Source: Prostheceraeus crozeri
Lineage: Eukaryota > Platyhelminthes > Polycladida > Euryleptidae
Direction of reading: 5' to 3'
Assembly (NCBI GenBank): GCA_907163375.1
Contig: CAJQUW010007812.1
Coordinates: 80,642 to 144,641, forward strand
DNA: 64,000 nt
The number at the start of each line of letters is the position of its first letter. Positions within the stretch are counted from its first letter, which is position 1. Below the pieces are notes generated by a model that was given only the letters and a program-made list of their open reading frames with translations, made no database searches and was not told the origin of the DNA. The position numbers and the translations under genes are program-made. Positions 29,394 through 40,835 of this stretch are shown piece by piece.

Positions 29394-29986
29394 ACCACGA
29401 TGAAGATTTGAGAAAGGACATTTGACAACAACTAATAATGGTGCGATGCTGACTGAATGACAGTTGATAATCAATTGATAATTGTACTTTCCGTATATGG
29501 AAGTTGGATATAAGTTTCAAATTTTATGCCTCTGTGATTGATTTTATTTTTCATGCATATATGGTCAAGAACAACCGGTTTCATTTAACTTACAAAGTAT
29601 GGAAATATGCTGATACAATGTCAGGTACACGAAATAATGTTTATTTCATGTTTACTTTCCATATATGGAAGTTGAATTTGAATTTCAAACTAGAAACCTC
29701 AATGATAGCTTACTTTTTTGCAAAATTTTTATAAAATGGTTCCAATAACCTTAGAAAAGATGGAATTTGATTTATACAATGACAGATGTGTAAATTAGCG
29801 TTTATTTCACCTCTACCTTCCATATATGGAAGTTGAATTTCGAAAAATCGATTTTTCTCGAAAAGCCCTCAATAGAATATTTTAAAAATTACATAACTTT
29901 AAACAGGATGCAAAACTGTCCCTAAAACCGTTGACAAAAGTTGTGTACAATTTTTTGAGGGTTCAACCTTGTTCGGGGACACCGTG
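29394..29986. repeat. Right terminal inverted repeat of transposon H
   Basis: Reverse complement of 9,353-9,908, with the same three CCATATATGG-type palindromes. It is slightly longer owing to a stretch near 29,415-29,460 absent from the left copy. It ends GGGGACACCGTG at 29,986, followed by the duplication TTTG. Confidence 0.9.
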
Positions 29987-29990
29987 TTTG

Positions 29991-30420
29991 ATAATGTTTT
30001 CAACTGAAGTTATGTCACAAGGAAGTCCACCATCAACATTGCATCAATGTCCGTGTTTTGTTACAGCTGCACATGTTTCATTGACGTCCAAAAGATATAA
30101 TTGAGTTTTTAGATGCAAGCATTGCAACAATCATATTTCCTAAAGCTAGCCAAAAATGAAAAAGCCACTGTATTTGCTCAATAATTTCATACACATTGTA
30201 CAATGACTTGATAACCATACCTAAATTTTTTCAAGTTTCATGATGCAACCCGTTTCTGACAGCAGCATGCAAATTGTTGTGCAATGGGAGGGTGGTTTGG
30301 TAATAAACTTTTTCTATTGATTTTGGGTTGAAGCTGTGTGATTTCTTTTATTCAGTAAACATTGTGCTTCGAGTGTTACCGAGTTTAGCAATGAAACCGA
30401 CCTCAAAATCCCCGATTCGC
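29991..30420. other. Non-coding stretch, nothing recognised
   Basis: Between the right duplication of transposon H and the Penelope-like remnant. No open frame or repeat that I can place. Confidence 0.6.
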
Positions 30421-33400
30421 CTATGTCGTTATGTTTGCTTCTAATATGCTCGTACGAGGCACTAATGTACTTATCGATTTATCATTTATCGCCCTTTTGT
30501 GTTCATTGTGCTTAGGAATAAAATTGGGAGCAGTTTTGCCGATATAGAATTCGTTACAGCGTTGGCATGTGTACTTGTAAACTGCGAAATTATCATACAC
30601 GAGTACCGGGTGTTTCAAAAGTTTTAGTACAAGAACTTTACTAATATTTTATGAGTTTTATCGGTGTTGAATCAACTTTATAGTACAAATTCAAACATAC
30701 TAGCACATTGCTCGAAAACATTTCCTCGTGATTCACGACACAGATGCACTCTCTTCTCAAAATCTCTCATGGTGTCTCGATACATTAGCAAAGGAATTCC
30801 GTGAATTTTGTCTTCAATTGCAGATCTTAGGGACTGAAGATTTTCGTAGCGTCTATTGTTGGCAAACACTAAAGTCAACTTGGTGTCAAGAATTTCTCTC
30901 ACTTTCACTGCGTAATGTGAAGAAGCGCCATCTTGCTGATAATGTGAACTTATGTTTCGGGAGAAGTAAGGGACAACATGTTCAGTCAAAATCACACAGT
31001 ATCTATCCCCAGTCATTGTTTGTTCCGAAATAGCCAAACCAATTAGCCCATTCCATCCTATTGCTGCCCATACAGTAAGGTACTGAGTAGCATGGGTCTT
31101 ACTCTACAATTTCCAATGAGGATTTTCAGCTGCTCAATAATGAATATTGTGTTTGTTGATGCTTCTCGACGACAGATAAAAATTGCACTCATCAGAGAAG
31201 ACAATTTTTCTTGACCATGAAGGATCTCCGTGAAATCGGTCAATCATTATTTCGCAGAATTGTAGGCGCCTGTCCTCATCCCCATCAAAGAGCAATTGGC
31301 AACAGCTGGCCTAATAGGGCTTCATTACAGATTTATTTAGGCAACAAAACACACTAGATGGAGAGATGTCATTGTCACGAGCAATTTGGCGTATCGATGA
31401 TTGTGGATTTTCATTCACTTCTTCTTGAGCGAGTTCAAGTGAATCATCACTGGATGCCGTTACAGGACGCCCTGATCTTGGTCTGTCTTTCGATAACGAA
31501 CCGGTTTCCAACAGTTTCAATTTCCAATAACTAATCTGTGATCTTGATGGAGGATTTCGTCCGTACTTCTCTTCAAACTTTCGCTGACTTTCGCCTGAAT
31601 TTTCGTAGGCGAGAGCCCAGGCACAGCACATGACTTGCTCTTCAAGCGAATACATTGTGAATGATTTCACGATGATAATTGCATCGTCAACTTTCATTAA
31701 CAAAATTCAAAATCATCGTTGATTCGGCTGCTGTGTTGTAGTATTGAATCGATCATAGACATCTTATTCAACAATTCAAGAATTTCAAACTATATGAATA
31801 GCTATCGAACATCTCATCCTCCACAGTCATGTAGATTGACTGAATAGTTTAGGCTACCTTTTTTACTTGATTCAACACCGATTAAACTCATACAATATTA
31901 GTAAAAATTCTTGTACTAAAACTTTTGAAACACCCGGTATTTAACTAATTGAGAGCAAATGTTAGTCACAATTATTACTATATTTCTTACTATTAAGATA
32001 CTTGGCTGACCGTTTGCCATAATCGTTGGCAATTTTAATAGCTTTATTCAATAATTTATTGCATTTATCGCTTATAGTAGTCTTTGTAACCATTTTCTTT
32101 GAGCATCACAGAGAAAGTTGTTAAACTGTCTCGAGGTGTGGATTCATCGTTGCAGCGTTTTTCTACACTTGCCATCCTATTTGTAATAAAGTTAGTCTTT
32201 ACATGCGTCGAAACGAAGGAATCTTTTCTTAGAGTGATATTAGAATGACCAGTTTTATGGTGCCAAGAATATTTGATTTGTTTGTCTATAATTTTTATTT
32301 TTAGATCTAGGAACGGTAGCCATTCCTCAGCCAGATGTACTTCTATAGTAAATTCTATGTTTTAATTAATCGAATTGAAAATCTCTAACACATATTCAAA
32401 TAAAGATTCGCTAGATTCTATAGGACCAAATATGACATCATCTATCTATCGGTTGTATATTAATTAGGAAAAGCCGAGTTTATTTAAAGAATTAGTTTCT
32501 ATACGACTCATAAAAATAACTCCGAACACTGGTGCAAAGTGATCACCCATGGAAACTCTACTGCTCATAGACTTTATCATCGTATTTAATTTCATAGTTG
32601 TAACAGACAAATTTCAACATTTTTTCTATACTATCAATTGTGATACCAAAACAGTCAATATTACTCCAACATTCTTTAAAACTCTCCATAGTACTGTATT
32701 CCTAAATCGAGAGGAATGCTGGGATAAATTTTGACGACATCCAATGATAGAAAAGCGAGATTGTTTTTGTCAAGGACTTCTACATCATTAATCTCATTTA
32801 TTAAAGATTCTATATTTGTTAAATGATATTTAATGTGAGGAAGAAGACTGGTTAAAACGCTAAAAACTATCCATATAACTTTTTCGTTTGGAATGTTCCG
32901 GACAGAGGCAATCGGGCGAACCAGATATCATTATCATTATCATTTCTTATCATCTTTAATAAAGGAAAAGAAATTAGCTGGACTTCCACCAATAGCTATT
33001 AATTGCTTAGTTTGAGATTCTAGACGAGAATTACGCGTACAAGTTTTAATCAAGGCATTTGCCCTTTTTTCGATTGCATCACTGCAACTTTTATTTGGTG
33101 GCAATTACGTGTTTATGTTCTTCAACACTTGTTCTTTCTTTTGGTTATGATTATCAGCATTACAGACTACGAACCTATTAGTTTTATCTGAACTAAGGCA
33201 CTTAAGTTCTTTATCGTCAACAAGCTCTATTGTAAGTTTACATGGATTGTTGGTTTTGCGATAGTTTTGGGATTTCTTTAACTTTCTGGTTTCACTCTCC
33301 AGTATAGTTTTTACTTCGCTACCGATGCGGCTAATTCTGCTTTCTAGATCTTCGCTCATTTTTAGGATGGAGATAAGAATTATTTTCATCAAAAGGCACC

Positions 33401-33600
33401 TTAATTATATTGTCACTAGCACTGGCACTTTCGCTAGAAAATGTATGCTTCCACCGCATGGTACAAACTAAGTTATCGAAATTTGAAAGAAACTTTATTC
33501 CAATAGTTCCTGTTAATAGTGTGTGACCACTGGTACTTAGGACCTTCGTCTAATAAATCACAGACCACTTCAGGGACCCTCAAGTAGGTTTCATCAGCTA
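30420..33600 (-). mobile_element. Penelope-like retroelement remnant, interrupted by a mariner
   Basis: Minus strand. Reading from the N terminus: LVCTMRWKHTFSSE near 33,470; then LSSDKTNRFVVCNADNHNQK (33,190); reverse-transcriptase blocks SMGDHFAPVFGVIFMSRIET (about 32,500), RYDDVIFGPIESSE (about 32,440) and EEWLPFLDLKI (about 32,320); the C-terminal part of the RT; and, after the mariner, a GIY-YIG nuclease block VYKYTCQRCNEFYIGKTAPN (about 30,560). This order (RT, then GIY-YIG) is that of Penelope elements. The frame is broken by several stops and shifts (for example near 32,365 and 32,060), and the catalytic YVDD reads RYDD. Old. Confidence 0.8.
30606..31937 (-). mobile_element. mariner-type transposon with TA duplication
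   Basis: It is 1,332 bp long, with inverted repeats CCGGGTGTTTCAAAAGTTTT AGTACAAGAA (left) and the reverse complement with one or two differences (right), flanked by TA at 30,604-30,605 and 31,938-31,939. The minus-strand transposase is in pieces. An N-terminal helix-turn-helix of the DUF4817 kind (MYSLEEQVMCCAWALAYENS ... SQISYWKLKLLETGSL) is followed by RPRSGRPVTAS. Later comes HYQQDGASSHYAVKVREIL, with the second catalytic aspartate. At least two frame changes (about 31,300 and 31,040) disable it. It sits inside the Penelope remnant and is therefore younger. Confidence 0.9.
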
Positions 33601-34329
33601 ACTTCTATACATTAGGTGTATACGTATTCGTGTGGAGGTGTTATGTTCCATCCATCCGAACATTCTAACATGAACAGTGCAGTCGCCGCTTTTCATTTTA
33701 AGGAAGTTCAAGCATTATGTGGTTCCAAACTTGAGATGATATATTCTCAGCCATGCAAACTCTTCTCCGGTGCTCATCTCCAGAATCCGTTCACCTGCCA
33801 TAACATCTTGAGAAAACACCGTATTGGTGAAGAAGTGTTCAAATTTTCAAATGATCAACATAATGTGTTGAAACACAAAGGCCTAATCCTAAAAAACGAT
33901 GGAAGACAATCAGTATTAGACAATTCCAAAAAATCACCGCAGCCAGAGAGAGCATGCTTTGATTTGAAAACTTTTGTACAGTTATATACTCTAATCTGAT
34001 CATAATTTTTTTATTTTAAGCTGTTTTCATTTTATCTGTACTACAATGTTGGTGTGTCACATAATCCTCTGTCTGCATGATTCTCGCTTTGGCTTAAAAT
34101 CCATATTTTTCTGCTATCACCACTATCTTTATATGAACGGAATAATAAAAATTTATGACGTTTTATCCTCACGCACGATTTCCAACTTATGAAACTTCTT
34201 TAATTTATTCAATGCAGGTACCAGAAGATATTTTGCTCCAATCTTCCGTTTAAGTTTCTGCGTTGGATTATAAGTTTTCTTCAATGCCGAACACAACAGG
34301 TGATAGTTGAATGAGCTATCAGCAATTTA
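33601..34329. other. Intergenic, no recognised gene
   Basis: A 127-codon open frame (33,616-33,999, +) exists, but its product (…VAAFHFKEVQALCGSKLEMI…) matches nothing I know and lacks composition or context typical of a gene. I leave it as unassigned. Confidence 0.4.
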
Positions 34330-35120
34330 ATGCCAATATGCTCTGGTGTTCCACAAAGTTCTAAACTTGCTCCTTACATCTTTTTTATTTAAACGGGTTC
34401 CCTTGAATACTACTTGGAATCATCTCGCATATTTATATACGCGGACGATGTGGGCATTATCCTTCAAGTTTCGAAGACTGAAGACAAAAACGAGGAAATA
34501 GTAGCAGAATTTGAGAATGTAGAAAATTGGTGTTTTCTGAATGGACTAAAAATAAATAATAAAAAAACAAGGCTGATTTTTTTCAAAAAGTCCAAATCCC
34601 TACAAGTACGAACTTGATTCTGGATGTCAGAGCTTGGTTGTAACTGAACATGAGATCTTGGGAGTTTTTTTCAAGGCATTTTTTTGCAAGGCATCATCTA
34701 GAAACATTTGCATTCTCAAACAATTCAAACATTGTGGCGTAGGCGAAGAAAATTAGAAAAGACTATATTGCTCCATTATTCGCAGCATTATGGAATACAT
34801 CACTCCAATTTTTGTTGGTGCTTCGAAGACAAATGCAAGGAAACTTGATCGTGTGCAAAGTAGATGTCGTCGGATCATATGCAATTTCGAATTTAAATGT
34901 AGCAAGTATGTTGCTCTCCTTATCCGAACGTCGTGAAAGCGCTTCTCTGAAGTTACTGAAATTCTTGCAACCGAATTATTTGCTTCATTGACTGATGCCG
35001 AAGTACTTACCTTACAATAGACGACTCTTGGTGCCTTTATCCAAATCAGAACGCCGAGCAAGGGCATTTATTCCGTGCTGTTCGAGATTGTTTAACGCGT
35101 TATAACCGTCTTCAACTGAC
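34330..35120 (+). mobile_element. LINE reverse-transcriptase fragment (3' part)
   Basis: GVPQSSKLAPYIFF near 34,350 (normally GVPQGS-L-P-LF), then IFIYADDVGIIL with the catalytic YADD, ENWCFLNGLKINNKKTRLIF, VVTEHEILGV, and SIMEYITPIFVGASKTNARK LDRVQSRCRRII in other frames. This is the end of the polymerase and the thumb of a jockey/CR1-type non-LTR element. Several frameshifts and a stop make it defective. It ends near 35,120, with no clear poly(A). The same family recurs at 50,195-50,773. Confidence 0.75.
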
Positions 35121-35568
35121 AGACGTAATGTACATGTTTACCTTAATCGTTGACTTTAATTTGAATTTTCATTTGAAGATTTGTACCTAACGATTATTAT
35201 TCAATACATATATAGTATTTGTCCAGCAAGTTAAGCATGCTTACATGCATCTATTTTGTTTTGCCTGCCATCTCATTGAGTGTTATCTGAAATGATAACA
35301 ATTAGGGTGTACAATCCCGGATTCTTCAAATATTTCCGAGATTCAAATTCGGGGATTGACTTCGTCTTCTATCATCTTCAACGAATTGTTCGCTAAATGA
35401 GCCCTCCTCCATGGAATCCGTCGTGCGGAAGGAATTTGATCGTTTCCTTTGAGGTAAGTTCTTGTCATTTGTGGCTGGATGGCTTCATTCTGTGCCACCA
35501 ACTAGTGTGGAGTGCCTTCAACGTCCCTGGAACCCTTGCTTCCATAAGAAATCGCATCAGCGATCGCA
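35121..35568. other. Intergenic, nothing recognised
   Basis: AT-rich with no coding signal. It ends at the left 8-bp duplication of the next transposon. Confidence 0.5.
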
Positions 35569-35576
35569 CCTTGAAT

Positions 35577-36303
35577 CAGGGATGCGGAGTCGGAGTCGGA
35601 GTCCTATCATTCTTGCTGGAGTCGGAGTCCTATCAAGTGATGGGACTCCGGACTCCGGCCTAAAACTAGGCCCAAAGTATAAAACAAGCAAATTATTCAT
35701 CCTCGTGCATATAGCTGTCACTGTTTTGATGTGAACTTTCTCCGTCAAACAAAAGTACAGAGCCAGTGCTGCATGTAAAGCTTGTAATAGTTGAGGGAAT
35801 GAACCGTGATACTGAAATAAGGATTGTCTTTTCACTCGGCGATTTAACAGGGAAGACAAACCTTCCTAGCCTCGATCACACCTACGCACCAAAGGTCACA
35901 TCAGAGACAAAAATAAAATACTACTTTGTTTGAGAACATTATCTATTAACCAAACGTTAATCTTGTGTGATGGCTCCTGCAAGGCCCATATTAAAATAGT
36001 AAGTGTACTAATATTTTTTGGAGAAGGATGGGGATTTTCCTGCCTGGTGGAGAAAAATCATGCGAAGCACACATCAGGGAGGACCCGAGTCGCATGCATT
36101 CAACTTGTAGCGACATTTGATAAACTTTCATCGAAAATGATTGATAATTGATGTAGCAATGATCACTAAAGATAGGTTCAGGTAAGTCTATAATGATGTA
36201 TGATGTAGGTTACCAGTTTTTTTAAAAAAAAATAGGCTATGTATACTTGTCACTCATAGTCGGAGTTGGAGGCCTATCAAAATGATAGGACTCCGCATCC
36301 CTG
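35577..36303. mobile_element. Non-autonomous hAT-type transposon, 727 bp
   Basis: The ends CAGGGATGCGGAGTC (35,577) and GGACTCCGCATCCCTG (ending 36,303) are inverted. They are flanked by the perfect 8-bp duplication CCTTGAAT (35,569-35,576 and 36,304-36,311). CAGGG-type ends with 8-bp duplications are the hAT hallmark. The left end contains 'cggagt' repeats. No transposase inside. Confidence 0.85.
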
Positions 36304-36311
36304 CCTTGAAT

Positions 36312-36660
36312 GACAGGTGCATTTTGAAATGATATTTCTCATGCAAGTATAACTTCGTAGAGTTTCGGTTGATTAACCTACTAGTTTGTTATTCTTCAAA
36401 TCACCTCACTTGATCATGTAATCAGTGCTTAAATTAAATGAACAAGAAAATTTTGTGCGAGTAAAGTTTAACTTTTCAAGAAATGTCTCATCTCGCAAAA
36501 CGTGTCCGCACCTTACATGAGGTGCTTCATTACAAATAATGATTTAATTTCTTGATTTCAGTCACATTCGTAATCACAAATAAGGATTTGCAATTGCAGT
36601 TGATTATTAGTTTTTTTATTGCCATTTGGAGTCGGTAAACCTATTTAATTATTATGAACG
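36312..36660. other. Intergenic, nothing recognised
   Basis: AT-rich spacer between two non-autonomous transposons. No open frame or repeat of note. Confidence 0.5.
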
Positions 36661-36664
36661 TACA

Positions 36665-37498
36665 CACTGTAAACCGTAGACCGACAATTATCCTACAAAA
36701 TCACTGACAAAATCAACCGACGATTGTCACCTCCAATATCCTGCGATATCCGACGAATTTGTAGGTTCTCCATCGACGGAATTCTGCAGGTTTTTGTCAG
36801 TTATCATTTTATTTATGTTATTTATATTGTCATTTGCTTAATAGTTTGTGAAGATTGATGTCCGATATTCTATAGGATGCCTTTGCTCAATTTTATGCAA
36901 TATTGGAATTATCATGTAAGAATATTGAAAATTCGTTTTTTTTGCGAAATATACTGCTCCAATTGATAGGAGATCATGTAAAAATACAAATTTACTGCAG
37001 GCATACAAAACAATTGATGATAACAATAATCTCAAAATGAATGGAATTGATTTGAAAATCAAAAATAAGGTTGCCAACTTGGTTTTAAACAATCATAGTG
37101 TTTAATACATACAATACAATCATGGCTTTAAACAATCAATCAATGTTGGACTCGGATGATAAATTAATTCCCGAGAAGCTAGAGACATTTTCAATCACAG
37201 TTCTGTAAGGTTATCACATAATTTGTAATTCAACAAAACTGTTAGATTAGTGATTGCTTGACTTTTGGGTAATCTGTATTATTGTGTGGCAAAACCATAA
37301 TTATTTTGACATAATTTAATTAATTACCTACATTTTTGATATAATTTTAGCCATATTTCATTGCTATTCATTTTGTCGCTTTTTGTCAGTTCTTGTAGGA
37401 TGATTCAGTGGCGATCATCCTACAACAACTAACAATGACCGACAAGATAGATTTTGTAGGATGAATGTCTGTCAATTGTCAGTCAACGGTTTACAGTG
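36665..37498. mobile_element. Non-autonomous CACTG-ended transposon, 834 bp
   Basis: The left end CACTGTAAACCGT (36,665) and right end ACGGTTTACAGTG (to 37,498) are inverted and flanked by TACA on both sides (36,661-36,664 and 37,499-37,502), a 4-bp duplication. Subterminal words 'atcctacaaaat' and 'ccgacaa' recur in both arms in opposite orientation. No coding capacity. Ends and duplication length fit a Chapaev/CACTA-like mobiliser, the same general type as transposon H but with different ends. Confidence 0.8.
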
Positions 37499-37502
37499 TA
37501 CA

Positions 37503-39560
37503 AAGACAAAATCGTAGAAAGAAACCGCAATCTGTATGAATCTATGAACCTGATAGTGTCTTCTCAATCCCCGCATTGTACACCCCAATAATAATGGCAA
37601 CTGCTTCCAGATGAAGCGGCCTGGAAGCAGCTGCCATTGTTCTAAAAACAAACAATTGGAAGTTTACGTCATAAGGCGTGCAGAGTACAGTGTACATGCT
37701 CCTGACAGTCCTGATAACTGTGCGCTTCACTTATCCTGGTGATATTCACGCCGTGTTAGCAGTTTGAGGACTGGGTTCGAATCCCAGTTGGCAAGCCGTT
37801 TTTCATGGCTGCGCCAGGAGCAAGGCGCAAAGAAGTATTGTTTCGACCTCGTGAAAGCCAGAGGCATTGAGTTGTGTAATTTGAAGTGATAATGCCATTT
37901 CTTAGGACCCACCCATCGTCATGACCAATTCCACTATTGTCTATCACGCCATTATCATAACATTGCAGAAGGGACGCGTCATAGACCCTGACGCCATAGA
38001 GTAAATATACAGGCAGAGGGTCGACTCAAAAAATGTCAGCATAGTGAAAAGAAAGTTCGTGTATCAAATGATTCAATTTTTTTGTGCAGATCATGTTCCT
38101 GCGGTCTAAAAGATATTTGATCAATTTCAAAGAGCTAAGCATTTGCAAATTATTCCTGTGTTTATATACCAGCGATTTGGTGCTTCTATATAAGCGGTAT
38201 GAAGCTCATTGGATATCGAAGGAATGAAAATTTACCAGTGAGAATCTTAATTAAACGGAAATTAAGCTGATTATCAAGCAAATTTCCTGAACTACATTAT
38301 AATGCAAGTCTTCGTAGAAAGGTTGAGATTTTATCGTGCTTCTTGGCTGAGATTTCATGTTTTAATTCAATTTTTACCGGCATTATTTGATGTTTCACCA
38401 AATTTATGATTCATTTTTTATTGATTGCTTCATGATTTGTACTTAAATTTTATTACGTAATATCTCCCATTAGTGATTTGACAGAAATGTCAGATTGCAG
38501 TCATGCCCCATCTAGATGCGACTAGATGTGGCCCACATGTAGTTAAAATTATAAGCACCTGACTAAAGTTAGGGCGCTTCCTGGCGATTATGCCCCTTTT
38601 TCAACATAGTAACTGCATCTAGACAAAGTAGGCTATGTCATATTGCCTTTTGGTATGCAATAGATATTTTTCGACAATAGTCGAATAGATGATAGGTATA
38701 TTGTCATTATTTTGAGCACAGAGATATAGAGAGTCGTCTGCATTTAAGCTTATCAAGCTGATTACAGCGTGTAGGCAAAGCTGATAAGTGTTTCCTTTGC
38801 CTTTTAATCAATAATGCTATCGGTATGACATATTTATGGAATACATGTGATATATTAATGCTCTTTCATTCCCAGTCAATTTGAACTACTGAAATATGAA
38901 TTAATTTTCACCAGTATGTGAAAAGATATGGATAGGCCTCTTTTAAAGCTAAAGCAACATATAGCAAGTCGTGGAAAACTAGAATTAATGAAGCATCAAG
39001 CCAACAGTTTTCGAAACAAAAACTGTAAATTGTCAATATTATGCTGCAAACTGTCATGGATTGATTTGTTGACCACTAATCGAGACGAATTGTATAGCAA
39101 TCCGAATACAATCCCATTATTTTTACATCTCTGTTATTTGTAAGTTTAATCCTATAAAATTTTCATCTACATTAATTTTGATACCTGTAAATCCATTAAA
39201 AAGTGATCCACACAGGGAGATTTGACGGGATTCGGGATCCCAATAAATTTTGACCGGGACAGAGATCTCTAGCAATCATTGATGCAAGGGGATTTCATAT
39301 TTGCAAACATTTGTCTTAAATATGATTTCTTCTAATTTTACTTTATGTGTTACGTACCTTATTCCCTAACTTAATGCTTCTGTTTGATTTGTCATGCGAC
39401 ATGTATACTGTAGATACTTGGTTCAGTCAATAGATAATGTCATATTCAAGTTTGCTATGTCAGATCTGTATTCCCACACTCTGTCAGACTATGAGACTAC
39501 AATTATCATTCGTGTGCACAAAACTCTAAAGAACAGGCGAAGCGCCGTAAAACTGTGATT
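37503..39560. other. Intergenic with a tRNA-like B box
   Basis: GACTGGGTTCGAATCCCAG at 37,768-37,786 is a perfect T-arm (B box) like those of tRNA-derived SINEs, but no matching A box or cloverleaf could be built around it. The rest shows no gene. A GGGATT/GGGATCC-rich patch lies near 39,218-39,245; similar patches occur near 48,085-48,160 and 49,185-49,245 and look like pieces of one dispersed repeat. Confidence 0.4.
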
Positions 39561-39895
39561 TTCAAGGGTGGCGCACGTAAACCGCCGGATTTTAAACTTT
39601 TATTACTCCTCAAATATTCATCCGATCGTCATGAAATTTCGACTCATACTAGTTTGGATTATAAGATTTATGATGATTATACCTGTTTTACTGAGAATTG
39701 TCAGAAAATTCTGATTCTGTTGACCGAATGACATGTACTCATTTTGTTGACATTGAAAATCTAGATCAAGTTAATTAACTTAATATGAATCGTATTCTGC
39801 ACAACGAATTGTGAATATTGTTCAGTTACTTCCATGTCATATAAAATACCATTCGACGATTAAATCACTATCTGAAAAGAATCGAACATAGAAGA

Positions 39896-40720
39896 ATGTA
39901 TGATTATTCGCTTGCAGAACGAGCAAAATGCGCGGCTTGGTACGAATGGCTCAAGAGTCCAGTGGAGGTACAAAGGCTTTATCATTCAGAGTATGGCAAG
40001 AACGCGAGAGCACCGGATGCCTGTACCATAAAGCGGTGGCACACAAACCTGTTGACCAGTGGTAGTGTGGTGACTGTCAAGCGGGACCGTTCATCTTCTG
40101 AACGAACGGAGCATAATGTGGAACGAGTTGTGCAGCACTTCGAGGGGGACCCAAACACATCTACCCGTCGTGCATCTAATGCTCATCAAGTGAGTCGCCG
40201 CACTATCCAGCGCATCCTCCATGACTATGGATGGCATCCGTACAAGGTCCAGGTGGTGCAGCGATTACACGAAGAAGATCTGGAAAACCGAATTGAGTTC
40301 GCAGAACAGGAGCTACAGCGCATCCAAGCCAACCCGAGCCATTTAGTGGAACTAACTTGGTCCGATGAGGCTCACCTCCATCTGGATGGTGGTGTGAATC
40401 GCCACAATTGTCGTTATTGGGCCAAACAGAACCCTCACTGGATCAAGCAAGAGTCTATGCATTCGCCACGCACCACCGTCTGGGCGGCAATCAGCCAATC
40501 AGGTATCTACGGACCGTTCTTCTTCGACAACTCCGTCAACGAGGATCGGTATCTCAAGATGCTACAGGAGGAATTTTGGCCAGCGCAGCAGTCGGACAGA
40601 AGATGCAGGAGCATCATATTCATGCAGGATGATGCACCTCCACACTGGGGACTTCCTGTACGTGAGTGGTTGAACAAGAAGATGTCTAACAGATGGATTT
40701 TACATGTTGAGATACATTGT
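39896..40720 (+). pseudogene. mariner-type transposase, 3' truncated
   Basis: Open from ATG 39,896. It has a DUF4817-like helix-turn-helix (YSLAERAKCAAWYEWLKSPV ... IKRWHTNLLTSGSV), a second helix-turn-helix (STRRASNAHQVSRRTIQRIL), the first catalytic D in LTWSDEAHLHLDG, TVWAAISQSGIYGPFFF, and the second D in IFMQDDAPPHWGLPVREWLN. Sequence similarity ends at SNRWI, just before the block with the third acidic residue. From about 40,695 unrelated DNA continues the frame to 40,816 and forms a large hairpin. The element is therefore truncated, although its frame is otherwise clean. The left end may be near 39,570 (GGCGCACGTAAACCGCCGG). Unlike the mariner at 30,606 in sequence. Confidence 0.85.
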
Positions 40721-40758
40721 TGGTATGTCAATTTTACCGAAGATAAACGCTGCTTGAA

Positions 40759-40835
40759 AATCTACGAGTATCATAAGCTATCTATTCTCCTGGCCTCCGG
40801 CTCGGAGAATAGATAGCTTATGATACTCGTAGATT
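40759..40835. repeat. Perfect 32-bp hairpin at the broken end of the mariner
   Basis: Left arm 40,759-40,790, spacer of 13 bases (TGGCCTCCGGCTC), right arm 40,804-40,835, with all 32 bases complementary. Weaker complementarity continues outward ('gataaacgctgcttg' against 'cagtgtttatc'). It may be the middle of a foldback/MITE-type insertion that truncated the transposase. Confidence 0.95.

Larger units (their letters stand above)
9353..29986 (-). mobile_element. DNA transposon H (TIR type, 4-bp TSD), host of Polinton B
   Basis: The two ends are inverted copies starting CACGGTGTCCCCGAACAAGG (9,353 onward and, reversed, ending at 29,986). They are flanked by TTTG at 9,349-9,352 and again at 29,987-29,990, a 4-bp target duplication. 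A minus-strand transposase-like gene fills the inside and is split by Polinton B. Without that 17,151-bp insertion and its 6-bp duplication the element is about 3,477 bp. CAC ends with a 4-bp duplication fit Chapaev/CACTA-like transposons, and the protein has a DDE-like pattern with a C--C pair after the second D, as in RAG1/Transib. The superfamily is not settled. Confidence 0.85.

Noticed and set aside
33616-33999. 127-codon ORF as a host gene
   Set aside because: No domain, no splice context and no similarity that I can name; a frame of this length is expected by chance in a region of this size.
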